Assembly: GCA_005281725.1 (NCBI GenBank)
Contig: SSBO01000012.1
Span: 4,789,564-4,853,563, forward strand
Reading direction: 5' to 3'
Length of the DNA stretch: 64,000 bases
Source of the DNA: Wuchereria bancrofti
Lineage: Eukaryota > Nematoda > Chromadorea > Rhabditida > Onchocercidae
Shown here in pieces: positions 48,064-62,800 of the stretch. Position 1 is the first letter of the stretch; every line of letters begins with the position of its first letter. The notes beneath the pieces were generated by a model that was not told the DNA's origin, did not search any database, and saw only the letters and a list, made by a program, of their open reading frames with translations. The position numbers were made by a program, and so were the translations under genes.

Positions 48064-51000
48064 CTTACATCGCTATAATTGACGACTGTACAAGGTAAAA
48101 GCTACTAGTGGATTAACTTACCTTAATCCTTTCTTATTATGATTTGTTATTGTTAGTACAGGTTGCAAAAAGACTGCATAAAATGTTATGTGTTCTTTAT
48201 TTTGCGACATTATTTAGTACCATTTTCATGTCAATGAAGTTAAAACCTGTGCAGAATATAACAACTTTTTAAAATACTGATGATTTTGAGTCATTGAATT
48301 TCAAATGTTTCATTTTTTTATTGAGGAGTGGAACAAAACAGATTTTCATCTATCTTTGTACTGCACTAAATGCACTTTTTTTACTTTTTTTTCTTGTCAA
48401 ATATAATGACGGGAAAACTTCTTTCAAATTCATCATCCAGTTTTCTTTCAAAATATTAACCAATTCTCATTCATTTAAACAACTAGTGAAAATGATTTAA
48501 ATTAATATTAAATTAGTGTTGTATTTGTGAGTCTCAATTTACCATCATGTAAATTGCTGATGTAGTGAATTGCACAATCCAAATTTCAAAATTCGTTCCT
48601 CCATTCATAATTCATATAAATATTTGAAACTGGAAGAACTCGTATTGCTATTACACATATTTTTGCAGACTAAATACTTTGGAAAGTGAGGAAGCTGGAG
48701 CGCTTTCATGGACGAATTTTTTAAATCTTAATCTTTCAACTTATTTCGAATTTCGTTTTCCTGGAAACTCTTTTGGTAACTAATTTAAATCCAAAATTCA
48801 GACTTTTTCCTTCTACAATTCATTGTTTTTTAATTTTCTTTGATAGCTTAAATGAAAATTTCGACGGTCGTTTATTGATGACAACTTTTTAACCAACAAA
48901 TTGTATTGACTTTAAAATGAGCAACTGACCAAAAATTACTTCGTAGCGAAGGCCACAACATACGAAGTCACGACATTTAAAATTACATTACGGCGAAAAT
49001 GGTTCCTAATATTCGTTTTTGTATTTCTCTGTTAAAAAAAAAAAAGAAAAAAACTCAAGCAAGCTACGTATATCAAGGATTTGTTCTAGACTAGTTATAG
49101 GCTTGTAACATTTGATAAGTCACAAACAGCTTTTATAATAGTTTTCACTCATAAGTGATATTTGACCGATATTTTCTCAGCTCCAAAAAAGATTTGAAAA
49201 AGACACAATGAATTAAAAAAAGCTGGATGGAAAGGAAAATGTTGATGTTGACCCATGCAATGGCTGATTAATTTTGAAGCATCGAGGATAATGACAAACT
49301 GCATTTCTTTTGTACTTCTTATGCTTCAGTTCCTGCAACTTTTACCAAAATTTTCTTTGCAAAGTTGATTATTCCTTCGTTTACTCAAGTCTGAATTGGA
49401 GTATTTCAGGCTTTGAAACTTTATTGTGGTTGCATAAAAGTTTTCATTCTTTATTATGATTAGCGTATTTTAAAATCTTTTTGTAACATTCATTGGACTT
49501 TCTATACTATTCGTGAATTGTATCTCATATGCTTAAAGTTGCGCACCTATCAGAAATGCATAACCTATGAGGTAATAAACTTAAAAAACATATGTACAGG
49601 TCATGATCATTACTACCAATTTGTATGATATGACATGACGATTGTGCATCAACAAGGAAGGGCTGCAGCATTGTTATATTTTACACCTTTCCACCTAGTT
49701 ACTGGTGGTGTTTTAAAGTTACTAGTCAATCATGTTATTTCTTCAACTGACATAAAAAAGTACTGCAAAAGTTCCATAATTGATAACCTAATGATGCTGG
49801 ATATTGGGCGCATTTTTATGCCTAAAGCATCAGTGAAGTTTTTTATAATTTTTTTCTTTAAGATAAAATTTTTCAAACTTTCCAATGGACAAAAAAAGCA
49901 TCCTAATAGAATTCTGTGATTTCTTGTTGAAGACAGTTACTACAACATCGTTAAAAATTTTAATATTAGAAAAGTTAGTGTTATATAACTGCTAGAAAAA
50001 ATGCGATAAGTTTCTTTTTTGATACAGATTAGGTTTTTGTATGTTGTGTCTGATAAGATAACATTATTAAATTCCCGTGATATCTGCCTGTTGCTTAAAA
50101 AAAATAGTTTTTAAGGAACTGATTTAAAAACTAAATAAAATTGAGACGAACTGACAAATTTTGGAATAAATTTGAAGGGTATATTAATGCTATTTTTTCC
50201 TGCAGCTTAGTTTTTCATGAATGAATGAAGTTTTTTGGTAAAATTTCATGAATGAATAAAATTTCTTAGCCGATATGCTGTCTAATTTGACTCCATTTCC
50301 TAACAGGCGATTCTAGTTCTTCTGTTTATACTGAAGGAAGAAGATGCTTAACATGGTCACCCATCTCTGAAATCAGTTCAGAATAGGCTTTGAGTAGCCA
50401 TATATTCAGTAATGTTTTGGATTTCGAACTAATTATTTCTACATTAAAGTTGAAAAATCATAATAACCTGAATGTCGGGCATCATTCTAAATTTCCTGAA
50501 ATTGATGGCACAATGTAATTATATTTTTGAAACGAAATTGATCGTTGACGCTTACAAGAACCATTTCTCAAGTTTGTTTTGTGAATACTTTTGTTCTGAA
50601 TGCGGTTAAAGTAATCTACATTAGTGCAGACTAAGCTGTATTTTTCTTTTATCAGCAGAGGAAGTTACCTATCCTAGTCTATCTGCATCCGAAGAAATTT
50701 GAATGCAGTACATTTATTTGAATAGTTAAAGCTTATTGTCCTGTAGGACTTAATTCCCTCTCTCTCTCTCCTTTCCAACACCGCCCTTATCTCTTCTTAC
50801 CCCTCGTTGGGCAATGTCACCACTGTTATTATGTATCTGCATCTAATAACTACTACGTTTTTTACTTACTGTTCATCTGTCTAGGACAGTCTAGGATGAA
50901 TACCCATAACTGCATTGCAGAATGCTCTGTTTATTAAATAAAAAGCTAACAAGCACTGAAGATGTTAGTTTTTTTTTAATCTACTTTTTTTATTTGTATA

Positions 51001-51098
51001 TATAAAAATCCGTTCACGCTGCTAAATCACTTCTTATTCCTAATGGTTCCCAAAAACATGCTCATACATGCCTGAATAGCTGTGCATCTTTATGCTAG

Positions 51099-51171
51099 CG
51101 TGGAACAAGCTGCTGTTCTAGAATTAAATGAAAAACTGGAAGTGGGAGCAAAGTACCAATGGCGACGTAAT
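51099..51171 (+). other. Orphan exon candidate
   Basis: An acceptor (tctttatgctag) and donor (AAT|gtaaca) bracket 24 open codons with balanced composition (VEQAAVLELNEKLEVGAKYQ). Entry phase would be 2 and exit phase 0. I do not recognise the sequence, and no neighbouring exon was found. Confidence 0.25.
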
Positions 51172-53181
51172 GTAACAAGCATCTTCTATTTTCCTATATT
51201 CTGCCACGTTATATCTTATTTTTGTAAGCTCACTAAAGTACTTTGCGGCATAGTTGTGAGCAAAATCTGTCACAAAGTTACTACGAAATGCTTTTCTGTA
51301 TCATTTTAAAACAAAAAAAAGTCTGTGATTTGTATGCACACTAGTTATGCAGTGCTCGAGATGAATTAAAAGGGAGCATATTAGTAGGTGATCCTGAACT
51401 TTTGAACCCCTGTAAAAGGTTAGTAAACTGGAAAATGAAGAGGAAGGATTGATCATGAAAATCATGAAAAGAAAGGACTTTGGTGATGCTGATGGAAATG
51501 AAACCAATAGGAACTGGATTTTTACCCATTCATTTGTAAACGATATTTATAGTCAGTTCATGTCTTTCAACTGTCAAGAACCACTCAACGAAATTATGAC
51601 AGTGGGGACTGCTACCTCAGTGTGAGAGAATGAGGAACCGATAGTAATTTATTGTCATAGCAGGCAAATAATTGACTTATTTTGGATAATTGATGACGAA
51701 ACATTTTACAGGAAAAACAGTTCTAATATAAAGCTGACCGTCTTCTATACAGTTACTCGAGGGTTTTGTTTAGGAATAAATATGCTTCATATCTTTAATA
51801 CCGAATAGTGATCCTGATAACATACTTTAAAAACAGTCTTCGATAAAGTCTCCATTTCCTGTTTATTCTCCAATAAATTTCATTCCCTTTCTCTTCTTTC
51901 AAGTGCAGAATTATTTCTGACAATTGATTTCGAAAAAGCCTGAAATCTCGAATGTAACAAAAGCTTTTTTATAAATTCTCGTTTCACGATCTATTCATTG
52001 CGAAAAAGAAAAAAAAAGACACCTCATACTCTTTAGATTATTTTCAGTAGTTTTGTTCTTGGATTTAATATCTAAACATAAGTAATTTAGTTTCCCAGTT
52101 ATGAATTTGGATTTTATTGGATTGCTCTAATCGTATGTGTTAGTCACAATCAAACTCGATTTTTTTTTCAAATTGAAATTTGGTTGTTAGATTTAAAAGC
52201 AATATTGTGTATAACTGCAATGATTTCAAACTTCCTTCGAGCAAAAATATTTGTTCGGAAGAAATTTTTTGTTAAAGACGTAATATGAGACGAAAGCAAG
52301 GAAACGATTGATAGCTATATGCGAATTAGTAGTTCGTGCCGTATGTATATGTATTTGTGGCATTCAGTGTTATGCTTGCCTGGAAAAGCTTAGGCGATTT
52401 TTCTATAGTTAAAAGTACGTTTTACTACACCGTTTAGTTGCCGCTTCAAAACGATCCCTCCTTCTTATTCTTATTAAAATATTTCGTTGTTTGAATACCT
52501 TCAACAACACTTTCACTTTTTTATTTCTGTTTTTCAAATAAGCTGTAAATGATTAGTGCAATGTGTGAAATGCCCGCTACTGCGGTGGAGACAAAAAAAT
52601 GTTTTGCATGTGTTAGTCTCGTAAATATTATTTTAAAACGCATCTTTAACTTGTAAGAGCAATCAGTCAGATGATGAATTAATAATCATTTGATAGCTAA
52701 CACCACTAGTCCTAAATTTATGGAATGTCTACGTTACAAGCGTCGTATCCGTGAAGTTAGAAGTAGATTGAGATTATTTGCAAAGAAAATAGCCTTTCAA
52801 CCCAGGATTTTCTGGTGATTTACAGAAGAAATGAACAATTGTGAAAACTGATATGCATGGAACACTTTAGCTTAATTCGTTCTCAAAATGGTGACATAAT
52901 AGACAATGATTTATTCTCCTTTTCTCAAATTTCTTGATTTAAACAATTCTGTGATATGATTTGATATTTGAGTATTTTTTTGAGGTGCAGTATTCTTGAA
53001 TGCAGTATTTTTTCCCCTGCATAATGCTAATCTTTTGTCCAATAAATAAATGTGAACTATTGAATTTACACAGCACGGTTTTTGCATGTTTCAGGGTAAA
53101 TTTTGAAACCTCATCGCTCAGGCTTTCACTAGGATCTAGGAGTCAGTAAAATATTTTTTGTACCGAAAATAGGAAGGGAAA

Positions 53182-53675
53182 CTAATCACTTAGTGAAAGA
53201 CAGAAAAGAAGTGCTGACAAAAAAAGAGACTCCCGGAAGAGATGAAAGAGAAAGAGGGAAACTATTGCCGCAAATGTTACATGCCATTCTCTACTGAGCC
53301 CAGTGGTCATTTCGATCCAGAATTTTAGAGTGTAATTTCTTTGATAAAATAGGACCAGAAGATAATAAAATCGTTCTCGGGAGTTCACTGAGATCGCCAG
53401 GATTATTTCATCAGCAATCAATGAAAGTTGTCTGTAGCTAGTGATACCACTGCTTGTCAGATACAGTCGTATGAAAATGAGCGCTATAATACCGGCTGTA
53501 AATTGAACGCTTAATCTCGCACTGACTAAGCTTTTGGGTAAGTTTCTCAACATGAAATATGCTTTGTACGATGTCTTACAACTATCCCGAGATTCTAAAA
53601 TTTTGAGACATCCACTCAGCCTATTGCGTCCTTCGTATTCCTTAACCCAATTGTTACAAGTTGTCAAGATCGCAT
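53182..53675 (-). CDS. Longest open frame, hydrophobic, unknown
   Basis: The minus strand is open for about 164 codons, clearly longer than any other single frame in the window. By a rough base-composition estimate fewer than one such frame is expected by chance here. It has two or three hydrophobic segments (VQFTAGIIALIFIRLYL, TFAAIVSLFLFHLF, LFLSALLFCLSLS), like a small membrane protein. There is no ATG near its 5' end and no family resemblance. A splice acceptor (tactaag at its left end on that strand) could open it. It could be a real membrane-protein exon, a relic, or a composition artefact from T-rich codons. Confidence 0.25.
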
Positions 53676-56600
53676 CTTAGTAGAGATAATAATTGAAATA
53701 TGATCCAAAAATCACCGAAATTCATCCCACTCGTTGCATCACAAAACTAATGGGAAAAGGATTTTTCTAATTTGGCAACATAGCTGTGGTAACGTTAGTA
53801 TGCGTTAGTGCTTTTAAAGTCCCAAAAGATGGAAATTTTCGATTAGTTATTATTGTTGCTTTCACTATTAGTGGTACTGTCAATGATGAGGATGATAGTG
53901 GAAATGATGTTGATAATTGTGGGGACAGCAAGTCTCATCCCCGTTGGCTTCAAAGGAATAATTAAGGCGGCGAGGTCTGTGCATCCATTTATGAATGGAC
54001 AATCCGATATCACATCGGTTTCATCCTCGTTTTCGTTCTCCTCCTCCGTTTGTTATTTATCAATTAGGAAGAATGAAAGAAAATGTGAGAGACGGAGGAT
54101 GAGCGGGGGAATCTCCAACATCAAGCGAAAAAAGAATATTGACTCCTTCTCTTTCTCCTCTTTTTCTCTCTTTGTCCCCTCATTTCAATATTCGCAAAAA
54201 ATGGTTTGTCACTTGCTATTTGTTTACAAATAGTAATTGTTACTTTTTGCAAAGAAATAACATTGATAAGCAGTATCTTCAATCAAGGCTATGTTGCATT
54301 AATTCAAATGTAGACTGGTGGATCATAATGTCAAAAGAAGTTCTGTCTTTGTACTTCCGACAGATTTTTAAAGATTACTGACCTGAATTACATGTATTTC
54401 AGAACTATAGCTTTTACTGCTTGAAGTTGCTAGTGGGAATAACCAACTTCCGTCTGAAATCTAATTTGATCGTTTCATTTTTTTTTTTTTTGTGGAAGTG
54501 CTGCATTTACTGATCAGATACCAAATTTCCAAAGCCTTAATTTTCTATGGTACAAATAATCCTAATTATCCTAAATCATAACTGAAGCTATTACTACAGT
54601 TTGTTTCGTGGGGCATAGAAACATTCGTTCAATTATGTCGTTGTAAATAGAATCAAGTTGCTATTACTTACTGCTTAGAAAATTTCAGACTTTAGAAATT
54701 GACTAACTTTAAAAAGTGTTACTTTTACGATGTTGGTAAAAAGGTAAGTAAAATGGTAAGAAATAAGGTAAATAAAATGAATGATAAATAGAGGAATGAA
54801 TGCATGTTGATTGTGATTACATAATCTGCATAGACTATATCCGTTATAAGGGTACTGAAGGACACGGTCTAGTGATCATAAGGACGGTGAAGGACATTCG
54901 TTCATTACATCATCGATATTACAACCGTTGTTACATATGAAGGTTAACTGCAACAAGTCAAGCATACGACGTCTATGCCTTATCAGCTATCGTTGAACTC
55001 CATCGCTTTTTAGGGCAATAATCGGGTGTTTACTCCATTGTAGCCATTAGGCTCAGCGTAACAATCTCTTTATGTAATGAATAATCTGGTTAAATTACAA
55101 TATGTATAAATGCTAATCTGCCTTATATGTATACTACGACTATAAGGCTAAGTAGAGTACAAGCAATAATTTTGCTTGGCTAAGTCCTTTGCCGTGATAT
55201 CAGTTGTCACGTTATAATCGTGTGCATTTATTATCTTTCGAAAATTCTCACCTTCCATTAGGTAAAATAGATATTATATCATCTCAAATATTATATCATT
55301 TTCAGAAAGGAATCACTTCCGTTAGTCAAAAGCTATGAGGAAGAGATGAGAGTTCTAGTTGATTAACAGATTTATCAAGTGAGGTTTTCATTAAAACATT
55401 ATAGCGCAGTTTGGAATCATAAAGCAGTTTGGATAGCATGTGTTAACAAATGGCGCATGCTTATATCAGTGCTATGTTTGCAGATGCAGGTGTTGTTGCC
55501 GCTGTTCGATTACTATTTTTCTTCCATTCATTCATTTCACTTAGTTTTTTGGAGTGGTCTATTCCCTCTTTTCCTTTAAATTTACTTACTCTATTTGAGA
55601 CAAAGAATGTTTACCTACTCGCCCGCTGATTTAGTTCCTCAACCAAATACTGCACGGAAAGCTGAGTAAAAGGTTGATTAATGGGCTGCTTATTCAGGAC
55701 TCTCACTTTTCTCGTCACCAAAGTCTCTCAATAAGACAAACTTTCCAGACAGTGGTTCCCTGTTTAGTGAGTAGCTGCTATATTTGCTCAAATGGTTACT
55801 GTGGTTACAAAAAAAGACTTTCTGTTGTTGTGACACATCTCCCAGCAAATTAAAATGTAATGATTAATGCTTAACACCTAACAGTAAATTATTCTTTATC
55901 GAACAGTACTCGACAATGTTGTGGTTTTTTCAAGGAACTCGATTTTTTAAAGATAGCATGCAATTACTATCTAAGATTATCCCAAAAATTACATGGTTCA
56001 TAAGATTTAAGTTAGAACGAAGTAAAAAATTAGGAACAATGTTTTCTGGAATATATACAACGAAATGTATAACTACTGAAGTTACCATAATTCAGGATGT
56101 GTACGCATGTTGTCTAGTGTATGCAACTTTATTAATTAACTGATAAAATTCCCTCTGCTATTAAACATGTTAAGTGGGGATATGCTATCCTGATATTTTT
56201 ATTGACATTATAATTCGGTTTTTATCTCACCTCTACAATGCAGGTCAAAATTTTAACACAAGAAAAATAAGTTTTTACTAACCACTTATTTTGGGGAATT
56301 ATTATCATTGGAACACTGGCATAAAACTATATTTTATAAGTGTCATCTTCAAAGAGCTCATGAAAATTTGACTGATCTTACAAAGTTCATTGGAAAAATG
56401 ATTTTCAATTAACGAAACAATAAAAATAAATGCATGATGCTTGGTGCATGAGTTGACATGACATGGAGAGGAGCAGGATATCCACGTCGGCTGACTGCGT
56501 GCATTACTTATACTTCGCAATACTATAGGCATTGCTCATTGCATGCAATCCCGACACTCTGTCCTTATTAACATGCGGGAAGGCATCATTTTGTCACTAT

Positions 56601-56954
56601 CGGTACTTTCCTAGATGCATTTCGTGTCTTCCTGTTCATAAAACCATTTTGTATACTTCATTTTCGGTCAACGAAAAGTTGCCGATCATCACTTTTATAA
56701 TTTTAGGAAATTTGTAATGCTCGACCTATACATTTTTCTCGCCTATAATATCAGACTTTTTAGTCCAGATTAGTTTTTCATATCATTTTTGAAAGCATTT
56801 GAAGCGAAATTCAAACATTAAAATGCTAGTACGTACACTTGGGACTCCTAAAATGTTTGTTCGTTAAATGAAATCACCATTCGATATTATCAACTAATTC
56901 TGCTTTTACTTATTGTCACTAAAAGAATCGTTTGATCACCGAAGTGTAGTATTC

Positions 56955-57010
56955 GTAGTATGTATGTATGTACGTGTATGTTTGTGTGTAATGTATGTGT
57001 ATGTATATGT
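56955..57010. repeat. TATG/GTAT simple repeat
   Basis: Imperfect tetranucleotide run of GTAT units interspersed with GTGT, followed near 57241-57264 by a short CAGA/CA run. No coding content. Confidence 0.85.
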
Positions 57011-59845
57011 ATTTATCTGCCTGAGATCTTGTTTGAATAGTATGTATGCATGACTGAGGTGGTAGTATCGATGACGATGGCGGCATAAAAATGCCACGCA
57101 ACATTTCCGACCTTTGATTTTAAGATATTTGGCATCGTTGCATACGGTTTAAATAAATATCAACTCACAGCAATGAGTATTTCGCCATTAAAAGTGGTGC
57201 ATGTGCAGACATATACTCTTGGATATAATACATATGCATACATACAGACAGACAGACACACACAAGTACTTCGTACACAAACCCAAAAATAGCCAATTAT
57301 CGATGGAAATGTAGTGAACACACCTGTATGGAATTTATAGAAGTATTTTTAATTCCGATACGATTTATATGACGAATAAATAACTTTAATGGGTAAGCTG
57401 CATAGTGAATTGAAAACTGACAAGAGGATAATTTCATCCCCTTCCTCAAATTCTTTTCCTATCATGTTAAATTTACCAGAAAATTTTAGTAATCCACTTA
57501 TCTATAGTTTCTCATCTGTAGGAAAGATTATTTCCTTCAACATAGTGACTCTATTTTTATTTGGTATTACTAGCATGTCACTATATTCCATAAATAATTT
57601 GAAATTAAAAAGATTTTTATCTCTTCTGTAATTCTTTAACTTCACTTCTCTTTCATTCTGCAAGCTTATCCTTCTTGATTTATAATTGCCTTTATTCATA
57701 CCGTTCTAGTATGAGTTCTGAAATGGACTCAACTTTTCCGTCGGATAATTTGAACAAATAAGTTTCTTTGGTAAATTTAAGCTGAAGATATTATCATGTA
57801 TTCTCATCAACTGATGTAATATTTTGTCAGTTTCGGTATGAAACGGACGGAACTAGAAATTCGGACTATACGTTGTTTAGATTACTTCAGAAGTTGACAT
57901 TATACACAATACACAGTCCGTTCCGCGTACTGATCGAAAGTCAAAAGCGATCGCGATCATCAGCTTGTTGGCAATATTTGGTAAGAAAGGTGATGTCTTC
58001 TTTATCAGCGTGAATGATCCCATATTTAACAGTTGTAAGTAAAAATTCTTTCTTAAACTATGAACTTGCGTGAGCTTTATTTCAGTTGCTTCGTTTTTCT
58101 ACATCAAAATACAGGAATTCACGCGAAATAGTTGTCGTTGCTTGACACTGATTAAAGGGAATATAACTATATGATTAAACATACATGAGAATATCTCGGT
58201 ATGCTTTACTAAAGCATATTCAGAATCACCATTTGGAGATGCAGTGAAGTTTTACCCTCAAGGTTCACATATGAGCGCATGAGAAGGAAGCAATAGCTGG
58301 GCGGAGCTCGTCGAAAGACACATTTGTTGGGTTGCCGGATGTTGTTGTTCCGTTTGCGGTGGCGATCATCTCTACTAACATCAATACTCCCAAATGACTG
58401 ATGGCTAACCCGATATTTGAATCACTTTCTTAGCAAAGTGCTTCGTATTTTTGGCAGTAAGGAAATTCACCTTGTTTTTTGTGAACTATTTGTTTGTGTG
58501 CCAGGATTACATGATACCTTTGCTTGCTTACTACTGATGCTTCTTCTGGTCAATCGGCATAATGCTTTCTATAAATTCATGTTCAGTCCCGATATGGATC
58601 TTCCATCCGGTAATCAAGGAATAATCAATGTCTCCAATAAAAAAAAATTTAAATCCAAAAAAAAATTCTTTTTGTATTTAATATGATTATTGCATGAAAG
58701 AGATGTGTCGATTAATTTCTTGTGCTTCCACTAATGGATTTTTGAGCTACTGTTTATTCATTCATTTATCCATCTTTTTCACATATTCTATAATTTTAGC
58801 TTTCAAAATATACCTATTTCACGTTTATTGATTACATTGAGCGTATTCTTGAGAGTGATTGCTTTTTAACATCAGAAATTGATTTAATTTTAAATTGATC
58901 TGATTCTTTAAGAACCGTACAGTTATGTCATAGCCTGTACAACTGAAGGAAGTTGTTCGTCCCAACAGCAGAACTAAAGCTTTTCATTGCTAATAAATAA
59001 ATTTTTGAATAGTCAATGCAAGGAGTTATTTTCATTGGTGGATAAAGTGTTTTTCCAAATTCTTGAAATTGAACGGATAAATAAATAAGTAGGAGTATAT
59101 ACATACGTTTCAATAGTTTCTTTGTGTGTGTTTTGTAAGTAAGAGATTGATGAAAAAATTTTTTGATTAATTTTGCTCGTTTTCTGTCTTGTTCATCTAT
59201 CAGCTTTGCATGTCTTTCATGATGGCGACCTTGCTTTTTCTGGCCTATCCAAGGCTATAAGTCTAAAGCACTGTGAAGTGGCCATTAGTTATCGACTTTT
59301 CAGTCCAAGTAGAGCAGTGTTGAAGATGTCGTTTCCTTTTTGTCTCCTCCACGTGTGTGTCAATACCAGTAGTATTTAGAACTAAGTTCTAAAAATTCCC
59401 TATCAGTAGATTGCACCGAACATGTATATGCTGTATTTGTACTGTTCCAAGGAGAGCGATTAATCCATGTAACATATTATTTTCTAACTACTAACAAACT
59501 TTGAAAACTGCAGAGCGCAGTAGTCGTCTTATCAGGAATATGTAAGACTTTTGCAGTGAACTGCTGTATTGATAAACAAATTAAAACGTGTGTGTGATGA
59601 CTCATCGTCATGTGTCACATGCAACCAACTTGAATTTAAATTTTAAAATCGGTTTCAAACTCTTACTATGGATAGAAATACAAGCAGAAATAAAACTCCT
59701 TAAAGCTTATAAGCAGCAATACCTTTTTGTATGTATATTTTTTTTTACTTGTTGTTTCTTAAGATGATATCGTTTGGGACATTAGAAGTGTGATTGTCAT
59801 TCATTTGGACAGTGAATATACCGGAAAAAGAAGAATTTTTTTTCC

Positions 59846-59847
59846 AG
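59846..59847 (+). promoter_or_regulatory. Possible trans-splice acceptor of the Ig gene
   Basis: A long T tract followed by ccag ends 29 nt before the ATG at 59877. This is a strong nematode acceptor with no matching upstream donor required if SL is added. It could also be an ordinary 5' UTR intron end. Confidence 0.4.
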
Positions 59848-59876
59848 GTTTTCCTTTTTTAAAAGAGACGAATGTT

Positions 59877-62800
59877 ATGGCATACAACATTACTGGTCTA
59901 ATCTTTTTGACCTTGCTCATACTCTTCAGTTGTGCACAAGCTACCATAATAACGAAAGGAGGCCGTTTCATTGTCGATGAAGGTGACAATGTCGAGTTAC
60001 CCTGTAATATACATAGTATTGGTATGCTTATATTTATTCCGCAAATGAAATAATAAGCTTATATAGAGAAGCAAAACAAAACCAAATTCTCGACAATAAG
60101 GAAATGGCACTACAATTAATCACTCTTTGTCATATGTCAGGCATCAAATCCGCTCTAAAAATTTACAAATTGCGAAGAGTAGGCAAATCTAAAATTGAAT
60201 AAATTGTAGCGGAAGATACAGTAGTGATATGGAAACGAGGAGAACTTGTACTGTTCACTGATGAAGAAGTCTTTCATGAGGATCAACGATTTCAACTGCA
60301 CAGGAAAGATAATGTTAGTTTCTATTTCCTAAATTGGTTGTGACATTTAACTTGTGACATTTTTTCATGAGGACCAAAATTCCTTGTTCTTAGTTTTTTC
60401 TACTTTTTTTTAGATATTTAGATTTCAACTTTATAAACTGGTTTATAAGGTTAAAATTTGAAGCCACGCTATATTCTTTCATATTTTTCTTATATCATAA
60501 CAGCAACTTGAGCAAGAAATGATTTATTGAGTGTGACTTTTGTAACTTTGGTCAGTTATAATTAGATGCTGATACTACCCTGTGTGTTTCCACACAAACA
60601 AATAAAGTATTTTTAGAAATTTTAATGGAAATTTCTCAGTGTCAACAAATTTCATTACTTACTGTTTATTGCCTCGTTAACTAAATAAAGCTATCTTCAT
60701 AAATTTCGTGAAATTAGGTAATTTCTGAACAAGATGAACGTGGGGAATTTAGTTAGATTATTTCCCCCAACCTTACGATTTTGGAAAAGTAAAGATTTCA
60801 ACGAACAAAAACATTTATCAGGACTTTGAACTGTAATTAATTCTTCCTTGTTATCATGATGAATGCACATAATCGATCACCGAATCAAGATCACTTTGAA
60901 CTGTAATTTCCTGATGTTATTAACAACTACCAAGAAATAAATTATACCTACTCAGTTATTTCTTTTCCTTCATGTTATGTATTATTCCTATAAAATCTCC
61001 AGTTTCCAGCATCGCTCCAGTCACTACTTTTCTTTCTAAAATTACAATTCCAGAGCTTCTTACTCGCACTTCTTAGTTACTGCCTTTTCGCTGTTCCCAC
61101 AAATAATAACAGCTTGTCGTATTATCAGGTTATGATGTTTCATGCTACTTTTAAAGAATTTTCATATCCTTGTGACCTTTGCTTCTTCTCAAAGGTGTTC
61201 TGTTTTGTGCATTCTCTTTTTGAGATTTTCATAAGTATTAACAAGGACTGTTTTGCTATATTTTTCATTCTCAGTTTTTGTACAGTCACTTCAGAATGAC
61301 AGAAATAATAGCGAGAATTTGGAAAAAAATATGCAGATATAAACAACAGTCATTACTTCCAACTAAGAATCAGCCAGTCTTTCAAAAATATTTTTTTCAC
61401 ATCTTTCATTGACACAAATCATATCTACTGGAATATATTTTTGGTATTTTTGTCAGCAGTTTTGCAGAATTTTACATTAGTTATCGAACGAGTGGAGCCA
61501 TATGATGGTGCCAAATATATTTGCGAAATAACATCACCTGAGATGTCAATAACGCATGTATTGGAAGTGAACGGTGCGATTTTTATTTTTTTGGGTTTCT
61601 TATGGTTGCATCTAAGCAAGCATAAGGGCATCAGAAGTTCAGTCTAGAACAGGAATAGTGTAAGTAGAATGCACCTTAAACAGATCATAAAATCGAGATG
61701 CAAAAAACGGGTATTAATAAGTTTCTCTGTTCCAAGTTAGAATTTGTAATTTGCAGAATTACTGAGTATTTAGACTATTCTAGTGAAATAGTGAGGTGAT
61801 CCTAATTGTTTCCATATTTATTCCGCAAATTTTTTTTTTTTTTTGAGTTAAAGAATTTTTTAGTACGTCCTATGGTTTCTATATCGCCGGATGCAAATCC
61901 CCTCCTGATGAGTGTTGGCGAGAATGTGGTCATCAAATGCTCAGTATCTGGTAATCCACCACCAAAAGTTACATGGACGCGGCAGGTTGTTTACAGTTTT
62001 TTTTTTACAGTGTGCTTGTTTGCAGGAACTTATAAAATTGTAATTTTATTTCCCGGTAATTTTTGGATTGATTTGAAGATTAAATATCAAACTATTGGAC
62101 GGAATGGATCATGAAAGATTTTTTGATCCATATAGTTCATCCCTAAATTGTATCCTTGTCACTAGCGTTAGCGAATATATGATTCATTTATAGGATGGTC
62201 AAAAAATGCCAACAAGAGCTACATCAAAAGATGGACAACTTAGGATAACTCGTGTGACAATGGATGATAGCGGTATCTATGAATGCACAGCATCAAATAA
62301 TGTCGGCGTCGATGCGCATGATACTATCGAAGTCCTAGTGCAGGGTAATTTTTCATTTCTTTGTTTCAGAATTATCAAGTGATCATGTGTATTACCTATC
62401 GCATTCAAACCTCCAGATATATTCCAAAAATCTTGAATTAAAATTAATACATCCCACGTATTCAGAGCTAAGTACTCAGGCTTAAATAATTCTTAATTTC
62501 ATCTCCTAACTTGAACTTATTCCAATAAAATTTTATTGAACTCATATGCTAAGTCTCAAAATTCATGGGGAAAAATTTCAATAAACTCATAAAATTTCTA
62601 GTTTTGTGAGTCTTCTCGCGAGTAATTTTGGTGTGAACTTGGAAAACAGAAAAGGTTATTCGGGCACCATCTTTTGTGGTGCAATTTAATTGTGTAATAT
62701 AGACTTTGCAAGTTAATTTTTTTAATGAAATTGGCTGTAGAAGCCATCCATCCGATAGTATCCCTCCTTATCCTTATGTATTCGGTGGTCATACCGTTAT

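Larger units (their letters stand above)
43046..59876. other. 17-kb stretch without a supported gene
   Basis: The left end probably holds the receptor's 3' UTR. I see only short open frames, T-rich runs, simple repeats (48036-48063, 56955-57010, 57241-57264), a CT-rich patch at 50757-50780, and isolated coding-like blocks (47661-47756 plus, 51099-51171 plus, 46525-46700 minus, 53182-53675 minus). None joins into a chain with conserved phase or a known family. It may contain the 5' regulatory region or a long 5' intron of the Ig gene. Confidence 0.5.

Noticed and set aside
53853..54233. 126-codon plus-strand frame.
   Set aside because: Low-complexity serine/phenylalanine runs from CT-rich DNA, no ATG-led conserved pattern and no splice partners.
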